DNA from: Flavobacterium micromati
GTDB taxonomy: Bacteria > Bacteroidota > Bacteroidia > Flavobacteriales > Flavobacteriaceae
DNA: 64,000 nucleotides
Assembly (NCBI RefSeq): GCF_900129585.1
Contig: NZ_FQWF01000013.1
Location: 62,001 to 126,000 of the forward strand
Reading direction: 5' to 3'
Part shown: positions 34,486-43,272 of the stretch, piece after piece
Layout of the letters: each line of letters opens with the position of its first letter
Numbering within the stretch: position 1 is the stretch's first letter
Notes under the pieces: model-generated
The model's input: only the letters and a program-made list of their open reading frames with translations
Databases searched by the model: none
What the model was told of the DNA's origin: nothing
Program-made: the position numbers and the translations under genes

Positions 34486-34682
34486 ATTGGAATTGAAAAT
34501 CTGTGATTTTCAAATTTCCAAATTTTGGGAAGAAGCGAAGAGGCTTCCCAAATAAATTGGAATTGAAAATCTGTGATTTTCAAATTTCCAAATTTTGGGA
34601 AGAAGCGAAGAGGCTTCCCAAATAAATTGGAATTGAAAATCTGTGATTTTCAAATTTCCAAATTTTGGGAAGAAGCGAAGAG
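34453..34682 (+). repeat. 70-bp tandem repeat (3.3 units) grown from the 3' end of mazG
   Basis: Units start at 34453, 34523 and 34593, with a 20-bp partial unit at 34663-34682. The full units are identical as far as I can read. Each carries the last ten mazG codons plus stop and 37 bp of downstream DNA. Each also contains two hairpins, TTGGGAAG/CTTCCCAA with an 11-nt loop and TTGAAAATC/GATTTTCAA with a TGT loop. Only the first copy is in the gene. Confidence 0.95.
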
Positions 34683-34744
34683 ATTATAGTGTTCAGTTTT
34701 CAGATTGCTGTGTTTAATGTTAAGTGTTTATTTTTTTAGTATTC

Positions 34745-34805
34745 AGAAAACAGAAAACAGAAAACAAAAAACAAAAAACAGAAAACCCAAAACGGAAAAC
34801 CCAAA
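34745..34805 (+). repeat. Heptanucleotide repeat (CAGAAAA-type)
   Basis: About eight imperfect units of AAAACAG/AAAACAA/AAAACCC in a row, ending 39 nt before the permease ATG. It lies where a promoter or leader would be expected. Confidence 0.75.
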
Positions 34806-34844
34806 AATCGATTTGTAATAAACAGTATTAGTAATTAATTATAA

Positions 34845-36293
34845 ATGTCAGAAAATAAAACCGAGTTAAAACGTTCTTTAGGATTAATAGATGCTACGAG
34901 TTTAGTTGCTGGATCGATGATAGGTTCAGGGATTTTTATAGTAACATCAGCGATGGCTCGAGATATTGGTTCTGCAGCTTGGTTATTAGTGATTTGGATT
35001 GTAACGGGTTTAATCACTGTAGCAGCAGCATTAAGTTATGGCGAATTAGCTGGGATGATGCCTAAAGCGGGAGGACAATTTGTTTACATTCAGCGTGCTT
35101 ATGGCAGGCTCGTTTCATTCCTTTACGGCTGGACGGTTTTTACAGTAATTCAAACGGGAGTTATCGCTGCGATTGCGGTTACATTTGCTAATTATGCTGC
35201 TATTTTTTTTCCTGTGTTAGATACATTACTTTTTAAAGTAGGTCCAAATTTCACTTTTTCATATCAAAAAGTAGTAGCGATTTTAAGTATAATTCTGCTG
35301 ACTTATATCAACACCAAAGGAGTGGAAAGTGGAAAAACGGTACAGCTGATTTTTACTTCGGCTAAATTGATAGCCCTTTTTGCGTTGATAATTTTGGGTT
35401 TATACGTAGGTCTACAAACTACTATTTTGACCGATAATTTTGCAAACATGTGGGATGCTAGTAAAACAGTTGTAAATCCAGATGGCACTATTAAAGTGAC
35501 AAAACTTGCAGGAATGGCACTTCTTGGAGCTGCGGGAGCAACAATCATTAATTCACTTTTTTCTAGTGATGCGTGGAATAATGTAACTTTTATTGCGGGC
35601 GAAATTAAAGAACCCAAAAAAAATATCCCTCGCAGTTTATTCCTTGGAACTTTAATTGTTACAGTAATCTATGTTTTAGCAAATTTTGCTTATTTGGCTT
35701 TATTGCCAATTCACGGAACACCTAATGCTACTGATATTAGCAGTAGCGGAATCATGTTTGCCAGCAACGATAGAGTAGGAGCGGCAGCAGCTAGCATGAT
35801 TATGGGAAATATAGGTGTTTTTGCAATGGCTGCATTAATAATGGTATCCACCTTTGGTTGCAACAGCGGCCTAATTCTTTCGGGAGGTAGATTATTTTTT
35901 GCTATGGCAAAAGATGGACTTTTTTTTAAACAAGCAACTCAGCTGAACAAAAACCAAGTTCCCGCTAAAGCTTTGTGGGTACAATGTATCTGGGCTTGTA
36001 TTTTATGTGTTTCGGGTAAATTTGGAGATCTGCTTACTTATGCCACCTTTGCATCACTATTGTTTTATGTTTTAACAATTTTAGGGGTTTTTATTCTTAG
36101 AAAAAAAGAACCAAATGCTGACAGACCCTACAAAGCTTTTGGATATCCAATTGTGCCAGCAATTTATATAATTGTAACAACAGCAATTTGTTTGACGCTA
36201 CTCATTTATTATCCTTTAAATACTGGTTTGGGTTTATTCATTGTTTGTCTTGGAATTCCAGTATATTATTTGGCAATGAACAAAAAGGAGTAA
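34845..36293 (+). CDS. APC-family amino-acid permease
   Basis: A 482-residue inner-membrane transporter with about 12-13 helices. SLVAGSMIGSGIFIVTSAMA is the helix 1 substrate-binding stretch of the amino acid-polyamine-organocation superfamily, and FSSDAWNNVTFIAGEIKEPK with NIPRSL is the conserved helix 6/loop. The best resemblance is to the LAT/cationic or neutral amino-acid group, but substrate is not decidable. It is convergent with the Fnr-type gene and preceded by the mazG tandem repeat and heptanucleotide run. Confidence 0.9.
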   Translation: MSENKTELKRSLGLIDATSLVAGSMIGSGIFIVTSAMARDIGSAAWLLVIWIVTGLITVAAALSYGELAGMMPKAGGQFVYIQRAYGRLVSFLYGWTVFTVIQTGVIAAIAVTFANYAAIFFPVLDTLLFKVGPNFTFSYQKVVAILSIILLTYINTKGVESGKTVQLIFTSAKLIALFALIILGLYVGLQTTILTDNFANMWDASKTVVNPDGTIKVTKLAGMALLGAAGATIINSLFSSDAWNNVTFIAGEIKEPKKNIPRSLFLGTLIVTVIYVLANFAYLALLPIHGTPNATDISSSGIMFASNDRVGAAAASMIMGNIGVFAMAALIMVSTFGCNSGLILSGGRLFFAMAKDGLFFKQATQLNKNQVPAKALWVQCIWACILCVSGKFGDLLTYATFASLLFYVLTILGVFILRKKEPNADRPYKAFGYPIVPAIYIIVTTAICLTLLIYYPLNTGLGLFIVCLGIPVYYLAMNKKE

Positions 36294-36298
36294 AAAAA

Positions 36299-36982
36299 TT
36301 AATCTGCTATTTTTTTAAGTTTATTGATGTCTTTTAAAATAATTTTTTTTCCATTTAACTCAATCAAATCTAATTTTTTAAAATCAGATAATAAACGAAT
36401 ACAACTTTCAGTAGCAGTTCCTATCATACTCGCTAGTTCGTCTCTCGAAAGTTGGACTTTGAGTGAATCATCTTCATTTTTGCCAAATGTATTATGCAAA
36501 TATAGTAGTGTTTCAGCTAGTCGTTCTTTAACCGTTTTTTGGGCTAAATTAACTGTGTGATCATCAGCTTCTTTTAAGTTGCCACAAATAGTTTTCATGA
36601 CATTCATTGAAAAGTGATTGTTGTGATCAAAGAACCCCATCATGTCTGACTTTGGAATAAAACAAACCTGCATGTCTTCGAGGGCAACAGCACTTAAATT
36701 TACGGGTTCTTCACTTATCATCGAGCGTTGGCCTAATAATTCGCCTTTTGTTACTAGCTTTACAATATGATCTTTACCATTTGCACTAAGTTTCGTCAGT
36801 TTACAAATTCCATCTTTAATACAATATATTCCATTTACATGTTCTCCCTCTTCAAAAATAACTTCCCCTTTTTTGATAACATGAGATGTTTTGCATTCGG
36901 ATAATTTTAGTAATTCGGCTTTTGTAAGTGCTTTCAAAGAGCTAAATTCTCTAACGATACATTGTTCACATTTACTCATCAT
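36299..36982 (-). CDS. Crp/Fnr-family transcription regulator
   Basis: A 227-residue regulator with a cyclic-nucleotide-binding-like beta roll (about 20-130, GEVIFEEGEHVNGIYCIKDG), a long dimer helix and a winged helix (LSRDELASMIGTATESCIRL). The N-terminus MMSKCEQCIVREF has a CxxC pair, with further Cys at SECKTS and YCIKDGICKL, reminiscent of Fe-S-sensing Fnr proteins. It is divergent from ccoI, and an Fnr-type palindrome lies between. A minus-strand -7 TACTTTTG (37002-37009) sits 20 nt from the ATG, and the palindrome lies so close that autorepression is plausible. Confidence 0.9.
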   Translation of the reverse strand: MMSKCEQCIVREFSSLKALTKAELLKLSECKTSHVIKKGEVIFEEGEHVNGIYCIKDGICKLTKLSANGKDHIVKLVTKGELLGQRSMISEEPVNLSAVALEDMQVCFIPKSDMMGFFDHNNHFSMNVMKTICGNLKEADDHTVNLAQKTVKERLAETLLYLHNTFGKNEDDSLKVQLSRDELASMIGTATESCIRLLSDFKKLDLIELNGKKIILKDINKLKKIAD

Positions 36983-37017
36983 CTTCTTTCTTTACGTGCC
37001 ACAAAAGTACTGCTTAT

Positions 37018-37063
37018 ATATGATAATTATCATATTTTAGTTAACAATCGTTTAAGTACTTTG
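37018..37063 (+). promoter_or_regulatory. Fnr-type palindrome and ccoI promoter
   Basis: Perfect 18-bp palindrome at 37018-37035 with core TGATAATTATCA (37021-37032), which fits TGAT-N4-ATCA. The -7-like TACTTTG starts at 37057, 30.5 nt from the palindrome centre, with the ccoI ATG at 37075. The same palindrome also lies just upstream of the opposing regulator promoter. Confidence 0.75.
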
Positions 37064-37074
37064 CATCAGGTAAA

Positions 37075-39525
37075 ATGAGTAAAGTTATGGACACACAAAA
37101 CTGTTTCCATTGTGGTTTAGATATTGTAAAAGAAAACGAAATAATTTTTGACGATAAGAGTTTTTGCTGCAACGGTTGTAAAACGGTGTACGAAATTTTT
37201 AATCTAAACGATATGACGTGTTATTATGATTTTGAAAAATCCCCTGGAGCAACCCCCCAAGATATTAAAGGAAAATATGATTTTTTAGACAATGAAAATA
37301 TTGTTAACAAACTGTTGGAATTCCAAGAGAATTCAACCGCTATTATTTCGCTTAGCATACCACATATACATTGTAGCTCGTGTATTTGGATTTTGGAAAA
37401 TTTACAGCGTCTTCAAAAAGGTATAAGTACTTCACAGGTTAATTTTCCGGAAAAGAGAGTTAGAATTACCTATAATCCAGAGGTAACTTCTATCAAAACT
37501 ATTGTTTACTTACTCAGTTCCATTGGTTATGAACCCTACATTAGTTTAGAAAATTATGAAACTGGTAGTAATAAAGTTGATCGCACTTTAACTTATAAAT
37601 TAGGAGTTGCTTTCTTTTGTTTTGGAAATGTTATGTTGCTTTCCTTTCCAGAATATTTCGAAGTAAAAGAATATTGGTTAGATCAATACCGTGGTTTTTT
37701 TAGATGGCTAATTTTTGCTTTGGCAATGCCAAGTTTTTTCTACTCCGCTAGTGGATATTACGTTTCGGCTTATAAAAGCATCAGGTCCAAAATGCTTAAC
37801 ATTGATATTCCTATCGCTTTAGGAATTGTTGTCATGTTTGTGAGAAGTGCTTTTGACATTATCATGGACTATGGTTCTGGTTTTTTCGACAGCTTAACAG
37901 GACTTATTTTCTTTATGCTTTTAGGGAAAATGTTCCAAATTAAAACCTATAGTTTTTTAAGTTTCGAAAGAGATTTTAAATCTTATTTTCCAATTGCTAT
38001 CACGAAAATTAATTCTGATTTATCAGAAGTCAGCGTGCCTATTTATGAAGTCATAAAAGGCGACCGATTATTGATAAGAAATCAAGAATTAATTCCTGTG
38101 GATGGAATTTTAATTTCAGAAAGAGCAGAAATCGATTATAGTTTTGTTACTGGAGAGGCAGTTGCTATTGAGAAAAAGTCAGGTGATAAAGTTTTTGCAG
38201 GAGGTAAGCAGATAGGAAAAGTTATTGAAATGGAAGTGCTGCACTCGGTGTCTCAAAGTTACTTAACGCAATTGTGGAGTAATGATGTGTTCCAAAAAAA
38301 TGTTGAGCAAAAACATAAAACGATTACCGATAGAATTTCCCATTATTTCACCCCTATACTTTTACTAATTGCTTTTGCAAGTTTTGGCTACTGGATTACA
38401 ATTGACGCAAACACAGCTTTCAATGTACTTACTGCAGTTCTCATTGTAGCTTGTCCTTGCGCACTTGCGCTAACTGCTCCCTTTACTTTTGGAAATGTAT
38501 TGCGAATTTTAGGTAAACAAAAATTTTATCTTAAAAATGCTTTGGTTATTGAACAACTATCTAAAGTAGATACTATAGTTTTTGATAAAACAGGGACAAT
38601 TACCACTAATAAAAAATCTAATATTTCTTTTGAATCCTCCTCCATCACTGCCAAAGAAGGGAAGTTAATGACAAACTTAACAAATGGGAATTTAGCATTA
38701 GTAAAAAATGCACTTCGCGGTTCAAATCACCCATTAAGTAGGATGCTATATGATTTTTTACCTGAAGTGGAAAAATTGAATATTGATGTTTTTGAAGAAA
38801 TAACTGGAAAAGGAATTAAAGCTTGTATTAATGGAATCGAGGTTTTAATTGGCTCAAGTGAATTAGTCAAAGACTCTAATTTGTCTGCTTCTTCTCTCTC
38901 TATTTTAGAGAAGATTGAGGAGGGGAAAACATCTGTTCACATAAAAATTGATGGAATATATTATGGAAAATATATTTTTAAGAATCAATATCGGGCTGGT
39001 TTAGAGCAATTATTTGTTGTTTTGGATAAACAATATGAAATCAAAGTTTTATCAGGTGATAATGATGGCGAAAGGAAAACTCTAGAGCAACTTTTGCCGA
39101 TAGGCACAGAATTAATATTCAACCAAAAACCAGAGCAAAAACTAGAGTTCATTAAAAAATTACAGCAAGAAGGTAAAAATGTAATGATGGTAGGTGATGG
39201 ATTAAATGATGCTGGAGCATTGGCGCAAAGCAATATAGGAGTATCCATCTCTGAAAATGTAAATGTTTTTTCACCTGCTTGTGATGCTATTTTAGATGCT
39301 ACTGAATTCCAAAAATTAAACTACTTTTTACAACTGTCAAAGAATTCAATAACAACTATTAAAATGAGTTTTACGCTTTCGCTATTATATAACCTTATAG
39401 GATTATACTTCGCTGTTACGGGGAATTTGTTGCCTTTAGTAGCCGCCATAATCATGCCGTTAAGTACAATAACAATTGTCAGTTTTGTTACTGCAATGAG
39501 TAGCTATTATGCAAGTAAAAAATAG
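37075..39525 (+). CDS. ccoI: Copper-transporting P-type ATPase for cbb3 oxidase assembly (CcoI/FixI)
   Basis: An 816-residue P1B-type ATPase that exports copper to the periplasm for the heme-copper site of cbb3 oxidase. The N-terminus has a Cys-rich zinc-ribbon-like segment (C10xxC13 and C31CNGC35) typical of the cbb3-linked form, then a heavy-metal domain with C100SSC103. The membrane CPC motif is at 460-462, the phosphorylation site DKTGT starts at Asp504, and GDGLNDAGALAQS is the hinge motif. The ccoSNOQP genes follow. Its promoter has an Fnr-type site. Confidence 0.95.
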   Translation: MSKVMDTQNCFHCGLDIVKENEIIFDDKSFCCNGCKTVYEIFNLNDMTCYYDFEKSPGATPQDIKGKYDFLDNENIVNKLLEFQENSTAIISLSIPHIHCSSCIWILENLQRLQKGISTSQVNFPEKRVRITYNPEVTSIKTIVYLLSSIGYEPYISLENYETGSNKVDRTLTYKLGVAFFCFGNVMLLSFPEYFEVKEYWLDQYRGFFRWLIFALAMPSFFYSASGYYVSAYKSIRSKMLNIDIPIALGIVVMFVRSAFDIIMDYGSGFFDSLTGLIFFMLLGKMFQIKTYSFLSFERDFKSYFPIAITKINSDLSEVSVPIYEVIKGDRLLIRNQELIPVDGILISERAEIDYSFVTGEAVAIEKKSGDKVFAGGKQIGKVIEMEVLHSVSQSYLTQLWSNDVFQKNVEQKHKTITDRISHYFTPILLLIAFASFGYWITIDANTAFNVLTAVLIVACPCALALTAPFTFGNVLRILGKQKFYLKNALVIEQLSKVDTIVFDKTGTITTNKKSNISFESSSITAKEGKLMTNLTNGNLALVKNALRGSNHPLSRMLYDFLPEVEKLNIDVFEEITGKGIKACINGIEVLIGSSELVKDSNLSASSLSILEKIEEGKTSVHIKIDGIYYGKYIFKNQYRAGLEQLFVVLDKQYEIKVLSGDNDGERKTLEQLLPIGTELIFNQKPEQKLEFIKKLQQEGKNVMMVGDGLNDAGALAQSNIGVSISENVNVFSPACDAILDATEFQKLNYFLQLSKNSITTIKMSFTLSLLYNLIGLYFAVTGNLLPLVAAIIMPLSTITIVSFVTAMSSYYASKK

Positions 39526-39582
39526 AATTGTGACTTCTAGAGCGTTAAGGTTTCACAATTATTTAACAATTGTTTAAAAGCA

Positions 39583-39625
39583 TGATAAATGTCATGTTTT
39601 AGGCGAATATTCCACAGTAATTTTG
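39583..39625 (+). promoter_or_regulatory. Fnr-type site and promoter of ccoS-ccoNOQP
   Basis: TGATAAATGTCA at 39583-39594 fits TGAT-N4-ATCA with one mismatch. The -7 element TAATTTTG (exact consensus) is at 39618-39625, 29.5 nt from the site centre, and 18 nt before the ccoS ATG. Confidence 0.65.
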
Positions 39626-39642
39626 TTACAATAATCTAGGAT

Positions 39643-39846
39643 ATGAGTGTCATTTATTTATTAATTACTATTAGTATAATTATCGCAATCGGCTTTTTTA
39701 TTGCTTTTATTACCGCAGTAAAAACAGGTCAATATGATGATGATTACACACCATCAGTACGAATGCTCTTTGATGACGAGCTTTTAAAATCAACTAAAAA
39801 AGAAACTACGGTTGAAAAAAATGAGGATCATAATCTAGAAGAATAA
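39643..39846 (+). CDS. ccoS: cbb3 oxidase maturation protein CcoS
   Basis: A 67-residue protein with a single N-terminal membrane helix (MSVIYLLITISIIIAIGFFI) and a cytoplasmic tail with TGQYDDDYTPSVRMLFDDEL, the CcoS signature. It is needed for cofactor insertion into the cbb3 oxidase. It begins 118 bp after ccoI and 47 bp before ccoNO. Confidence 0.92.
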   Translation: MSVIYLLITISIIIAIGFFIAFITAVKTGQYDDDYTPSVRMLFDDELLKSTKKETTVEKNEDHNLEE

Positions 39847-39893
39847 TTCCAAGATAATTGCCCTTAAAATTTAAATAATAAACAAATTTAATT

Positions 39894-42071
39894 ATGGAAA
39901 TGCAGCAGTTTTATTATGACAACAAAATTGTAAAGAAATTCATTTACGCTACAATCCTTTTTGGAGTAGTGGGAATGATTGTTGGTCTCACACTTGCTTT
40001 TATGTTTCTTTTTCCTAACATGACCGACGGAATATCATGGTTAAGTTACGGTAGATTGAGACCGCTACACACGAATGCTGTTATTTTTGCCTTTGTTGGT
40101 AATGCTTTTTTTGCAGGAATGTACTATTCTATGCAACGTTTACTAAAGGCCAGAATGTACAGTGATTTATTAAGTAATATTCACTTTTGGGGTTGGCAAT
40201 TTATTATTGTAGCCGCCGCTATTACTCTGCCGTTAGGTTTTAGTAGTTCTAAAGAATACGCCGAATTAGAATGGCCTATAGATATTGCAATTACGATCAT
40301 TTGGGTTGTTATGGGAATCAATATGATTGGAACCATGATAAAGCGTCGAGAACGTCACTTGTATGTCGCAATCTGGTTTTATATAGCAACATTTGTTACA
40401 GTAGCAGTTTTACATATTTTTAATAACTTAGAGTTACCAGTTTCAGCTTTCAAGAGTTATTCTGTTTATGCTGGTGTTCAAGATGCCCTTGTTCAATGGT
40501 GGTATGGTCATAATGCAGTTGCATTTTTCTTAACCACACCCTTTTTAGGATTGATGTATTATTTTGTGCCAAAAGCCGCAAATCGTCCTGTCTATTCTTA
40601 TAGATTATCTATTGTTCACTTCTGGTCATTAATTTTTATTTATATATGGGCTGGACCACACCATTTACTATATTCTGCTTTGCCAAACTGGGCGCAAAAC
40701 TTAGGTGTTGCATTTTCTATTATGCTACTTGCGCCATCTTGGGGTGGTATGATCAACGGACTTTTAACGTTGAGAGGTGTTTGGGATAAAGTACGCGTCG
40801 ATCCTGTTTTAAAATTTTTCGTAGTCGCAATTACTGGTTATGGAATGGCCACTTTTGAAGGACCTATGTTATCTCTTAAAAACGTAAACGCAATTGCGCA
40901 TTACACGGATTGGATTATTGCTCACGTTCATGTAGGTGCATTAGCGTGGAATGGTTTCTTAGCATTTGGTATGATTTATTGGTTGGTTCCTCGAATGACT
41001 AAAAGTAATTTGTACTCTATTAAATTAGCGAATTTCCATTTTTGGATTGGTACTCTAGGTATTATTTTATATACAATTCCAATGTATGTTGCTGGTTTTT
41101 TACAAGCTTCAATGTGGAAACAATTCAATCCAGACGGAACTTTAACTTACGGTAACTTCCTTGAAACGGTAACTCAAATCATGCCTATGTATTGGATGAG
41201 AGCTATTGGTGGTACTTTATATTTAACAGGAATGCTTGTTTTAGTGTATAACATTATTCAAACAATAAGATCAGGTTCTACAATTGAAGATGAATTAGCC
41301 GAAGCTCCAGCATTAGTTAGGATAAGTGCTAAAAGAGTGAAAGGTGAAAAACTTCATCCTTGGTTGGAAAGAAAACCAATTCAGTTGACAATTTTAGCTA
41401 CTGTGGCAATTTTAATTGGTGGTGTGATCCAGATTGTACCTACTATTATGGTAAAATCTAATATTCCAACAATTACAAGTGTAAAACCATATTCTCCGCT
41501 TGAACTAGAAGGTCGTGATTTATACATTCGTGAAGGATGCGTTGGGTGTCACTCGCAGTCTGTTCGTCCATTCCGTAGTGAAGTAGAGCGTTATGGCCCT
41601 CAGTCAAAAGCTGGTGAGTTTGTATACGATCATCCATTTTTATGGGGATCTAAACGTACAGGACCCGATTTATTGAGAGTAGGTAGAAAATACAATGACA
41701 ACTGGCATTTCAATCACTTTTGGAATCCACAAAGTATATCAGCTGGCTCAATTATGCCCGGATATAAATGGTTATTTGATAATGAACCGATGGATATTTC
41801 TTTGACTCAGAAAAAAATGAAAGCGATGGTAACACTTGGTGTGCCTTACACAGATGCTGAAGTTGCAAGTGGCTTAGATGATTTGAGAAAACAAGCCATT
41901 GCAATTGAAGAAAGTTTAAAAAACGATCCTGATTTTGTAAAAAGCTATGAAGAAAGTAAGCAAAAAGCAGCAGCACGGGGAGAAAAATTTGTTCCAATGA
42001 ATGAAAGAGAAATTGTAGCCCTAATTGCTTATATGCAACGTCTTGGAACAGATATCAAAGTGAAAAAATAG
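39894..42071 (+). CDS. ccoNO: cbb3-type cytochrome c oxidase, fused subunits I and II (CcoN-CcoO)
   Basis: A 725-residue fusion. Residues 1 to about 480 form the catalytic subunit I with its 12 membrane helices and metal-ligand His in RPLHTNAVIFAF, QWWYGHNAVAFFL, WAGPHHLLYSALP and DWIIAHVHVGALAW. After a linker, residues about 505-725 are the CcoO cytochrome c with one membrane anchor and a single heme site C549VGCH553 and Met ligand SIMPGYKWL. Fused ccoNO is the usual arrangement in Bacteroidota. The enzyme reduces oxygen with high affinity at low oxygen and pumps protons. Confidence 0.97.
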   Translation: MEMQQFYYDNKIVKKFIYATILFGVVGMIVGLTLAFMFLFPNMTDGISWLSYGRLRPLHTNAVIFAFVGNAFFAGMYYSMQRLLKARMYSDLLSNIHFWGWQFIIVAAAITLPLGFSSSKEYAELEWPIDIAITIIWVVMGINMIGTMIKRRERHLYVAIWFYIATFVTVAVLHIFNNLELPVSAFKSYSVYAGVQDALVQWWYGHNAVAFFLTTPFLGLMYYFVPKAANRPVYSYRLSIVHFWSLIFIYIWAGPHHLLYSALPNWAQNLGVAFSIMLLAPSWGGMINGLLTLRGVWDKVRVDPVLKFFVVAITGYGMATFEGPMLSLKNVNAIAHYTDWIIAHVHVGALAWNGFLAFGMIYWLVPRMTKSNLYSIKLANFHFWIGTLGIILYTIPMYVAGFLQASMWKQFNPDGTLTYGNFLETVTQIMPMYWMRAIGGTLYLTGMLVLVYNIIQTIRSGSTIEDELAEAPALVRISAKRVKGEKLHPWLERKPIQLTILATVAILIGGVIQIVPTIMVKSNIPTITSVKPYSPLELEGRDLYIREGCVGCHSQSVRPFRSEVERYGPQSKAGEFVYDHPFLWGSKRTGPDLLRVGRKYNDNWHFNHFWNPQSISAGSIMPGYKWLFDNEPMDISLTQKKMKAMVTLGVPYTDAEVASGLDDLRKQAIAIEESLKNDPDFVKSYEESKQKAAARGEKFVPMNEREIVALIAYMQRLGTDIKVKK

Positions 42072-42090
42072 TTCTTAAAAAGTAGAAATC

Positions 42091-42270
42091 ATGTTTGAAC
42101 AAGTAAAACACAATTTAGAGACGATCGATGGTGTGGCCATATTTCCCATCTTATCGCTATTGATTTTCTTTTTCTTTTTCGTGGGACTCGGCATTTGGGT
42201 TTTCTCTTATAAAAAAGAAAAAATCGACGAGCTAAGCCAAATGCCATTGAGCGACAATAAAAAAGTATAA
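42091..42270 (+). CDS. ccoQ: cbb3 oxidase subunit CcoQ
   Basis: A 59-residue protein (MFEQVKHNLETIDGVAIFPI, then LSLLIFFFFFVGLGIWVFSY and a short charged tail with KKEKIDELSQ). One membrane helix followed by a basic tail is the CcoQ layout, a small subunit that stabilises the oxidase. It sits exactly where ccoQ is expected, 19 bp after ccoNO and 18 bp before ccoP. It is short enough to be missed by automated gene calling. Confidence 0.88.
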   Translation: MFEQVKHNLETIDGVAIFPILSLLIFFFFFVGLGIWVFSYKKEKIDELSQMPLSDNKKV

Positions 42271-42288
42271 TTTTTTAAAATTTACAGA

Positions 42289-43170
42289 ATGAAAAAATTA
42301 ATTCCATCATACCTTAGTGTGCCTTTTATTTTCTTTGCCGTGTTTGCAGCAACAGAATTTTTTATAGACTCAGGCGAGCGCCCTGCTTTCATCAAGTTTC
42401 CTATGGTCACCGTATTTTTACTTGTATTTCTATTTATCATCATCGCTATAGAAATAACAATTACAGCGGTGAACAATGTGACTTATTATTTATTAACTGC
42501 TGAGGAGAAAGCCAAGTTAAACGAATCTAAAAATTGGAGTCTAACTGAAAATAAATGGTATAAAAAATTAGTAGGATTGTTAATAAAACCAGAATCATCA
42601 GCAGAAGTAAGCGAAGATCAATTGCTACTTGACCATGATTACGACGGGATTAAAGAATTAGATAACAATTTACCACCATGGTGGGTGTATTTATTTTATG
42701 CATCGATAGTTTTTGGGGTGGTGTATATGGTTCGATTTGAAATTTTAGGTGCCGATAACCAAGAAATGGAACTAAAGAAAGAAATTGCTCAAGCCAAAAT
42801 TGAGGTTGCAGAATACATGAAAACTGCTCCCGATATGATGGATGAAAAAACAGTGACTTTATTGACTGAAGCAGGCGATCTAGCAACAGGAAAAGAAATT
42901 TTCAATACCAATTGTGCTGCTTGCCACAGAACTGATGGAGGTGGGCAAATTGGTCCAAACCTAACGGATAATCAATGGATACTTGGAGGAGGAATAAAAA
43001 ATATATTTCACACTTTAGTAAATGGAGGCCGTGATGGCAAGGGAATGATTTCTTGGAAGGGAACATTAAAACCAAAAGAAATGCAAAAAGTGGCCAGCTA
43101 CGTTATTTCATTGAATGGAACTAATCCGCCTGATGCTAAAGCGCCCGAAGGTGAAGTTTATGTTGAATAA
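42289..43170 (+). CDS. ccoP: cbb3 oxidase subunit III (CcoP), mono-heme
   Basis: A 293-residue membrane-anchored cytochrome. Two N-terminal membrane helices are followed by the CcoP N-terminal segment (DYDGIKELDNNLPPWWVYLF, the family signature) and a third helix. A single cytochrome c domain has heme site C209AACH213 and a Met ligand near GRDGKGMISWKG. Most proteobacterial CcoP proteins carry two hemes; this one has one. It passes electrons to CcoO/CcoN. Confidence 0.95.
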   Translation: MKKLIPSYLSVPFIFFAVFAATEFFIDSGERPAFIKFPMVTVFLLVFLFIIIAIEITITAVNNVTYYLLTAEEKAKLNESKNWSLTENKWYKKLVGLLIKPESSAEVSEDQLLLDHDYDGIKELDNNLPPWWVYLFYASIVFGVVYMVRFEILGADNQEMELKKEIAQAKIEVAEYMKTAPDMMDEKTVTLLTEAGDLATGKEIFNTNCAACHRTDGGGQIGPNLTDNQWILGGGIKNIFHTLVNGGRDGKGMISWKGTLKPKEMQKVASYVISLNGTNPPDAKAPEGEVYVE

Positions 43171-43272
43171 ATCAATTTTAGTTTCAGTTATATATTAAAT
43201 ATAAACACGCATTCTTATTTAACTTTTGGATTTTAAGAATTATTTTAAAATTGTGTTTTAAATAAAAAAGAA

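Noticed and set aside
34380..34583. Minus-strand open frame across the tandem repeat
   Set aside because: It merely reads the repeat and the end of mazG backwards and repeats itself; no start context or family resemblance.
34453..34682. CRISPR array
   Set aside because: Units of 70 bp are directly adjacent and identical, with no spacers and no cas genes.
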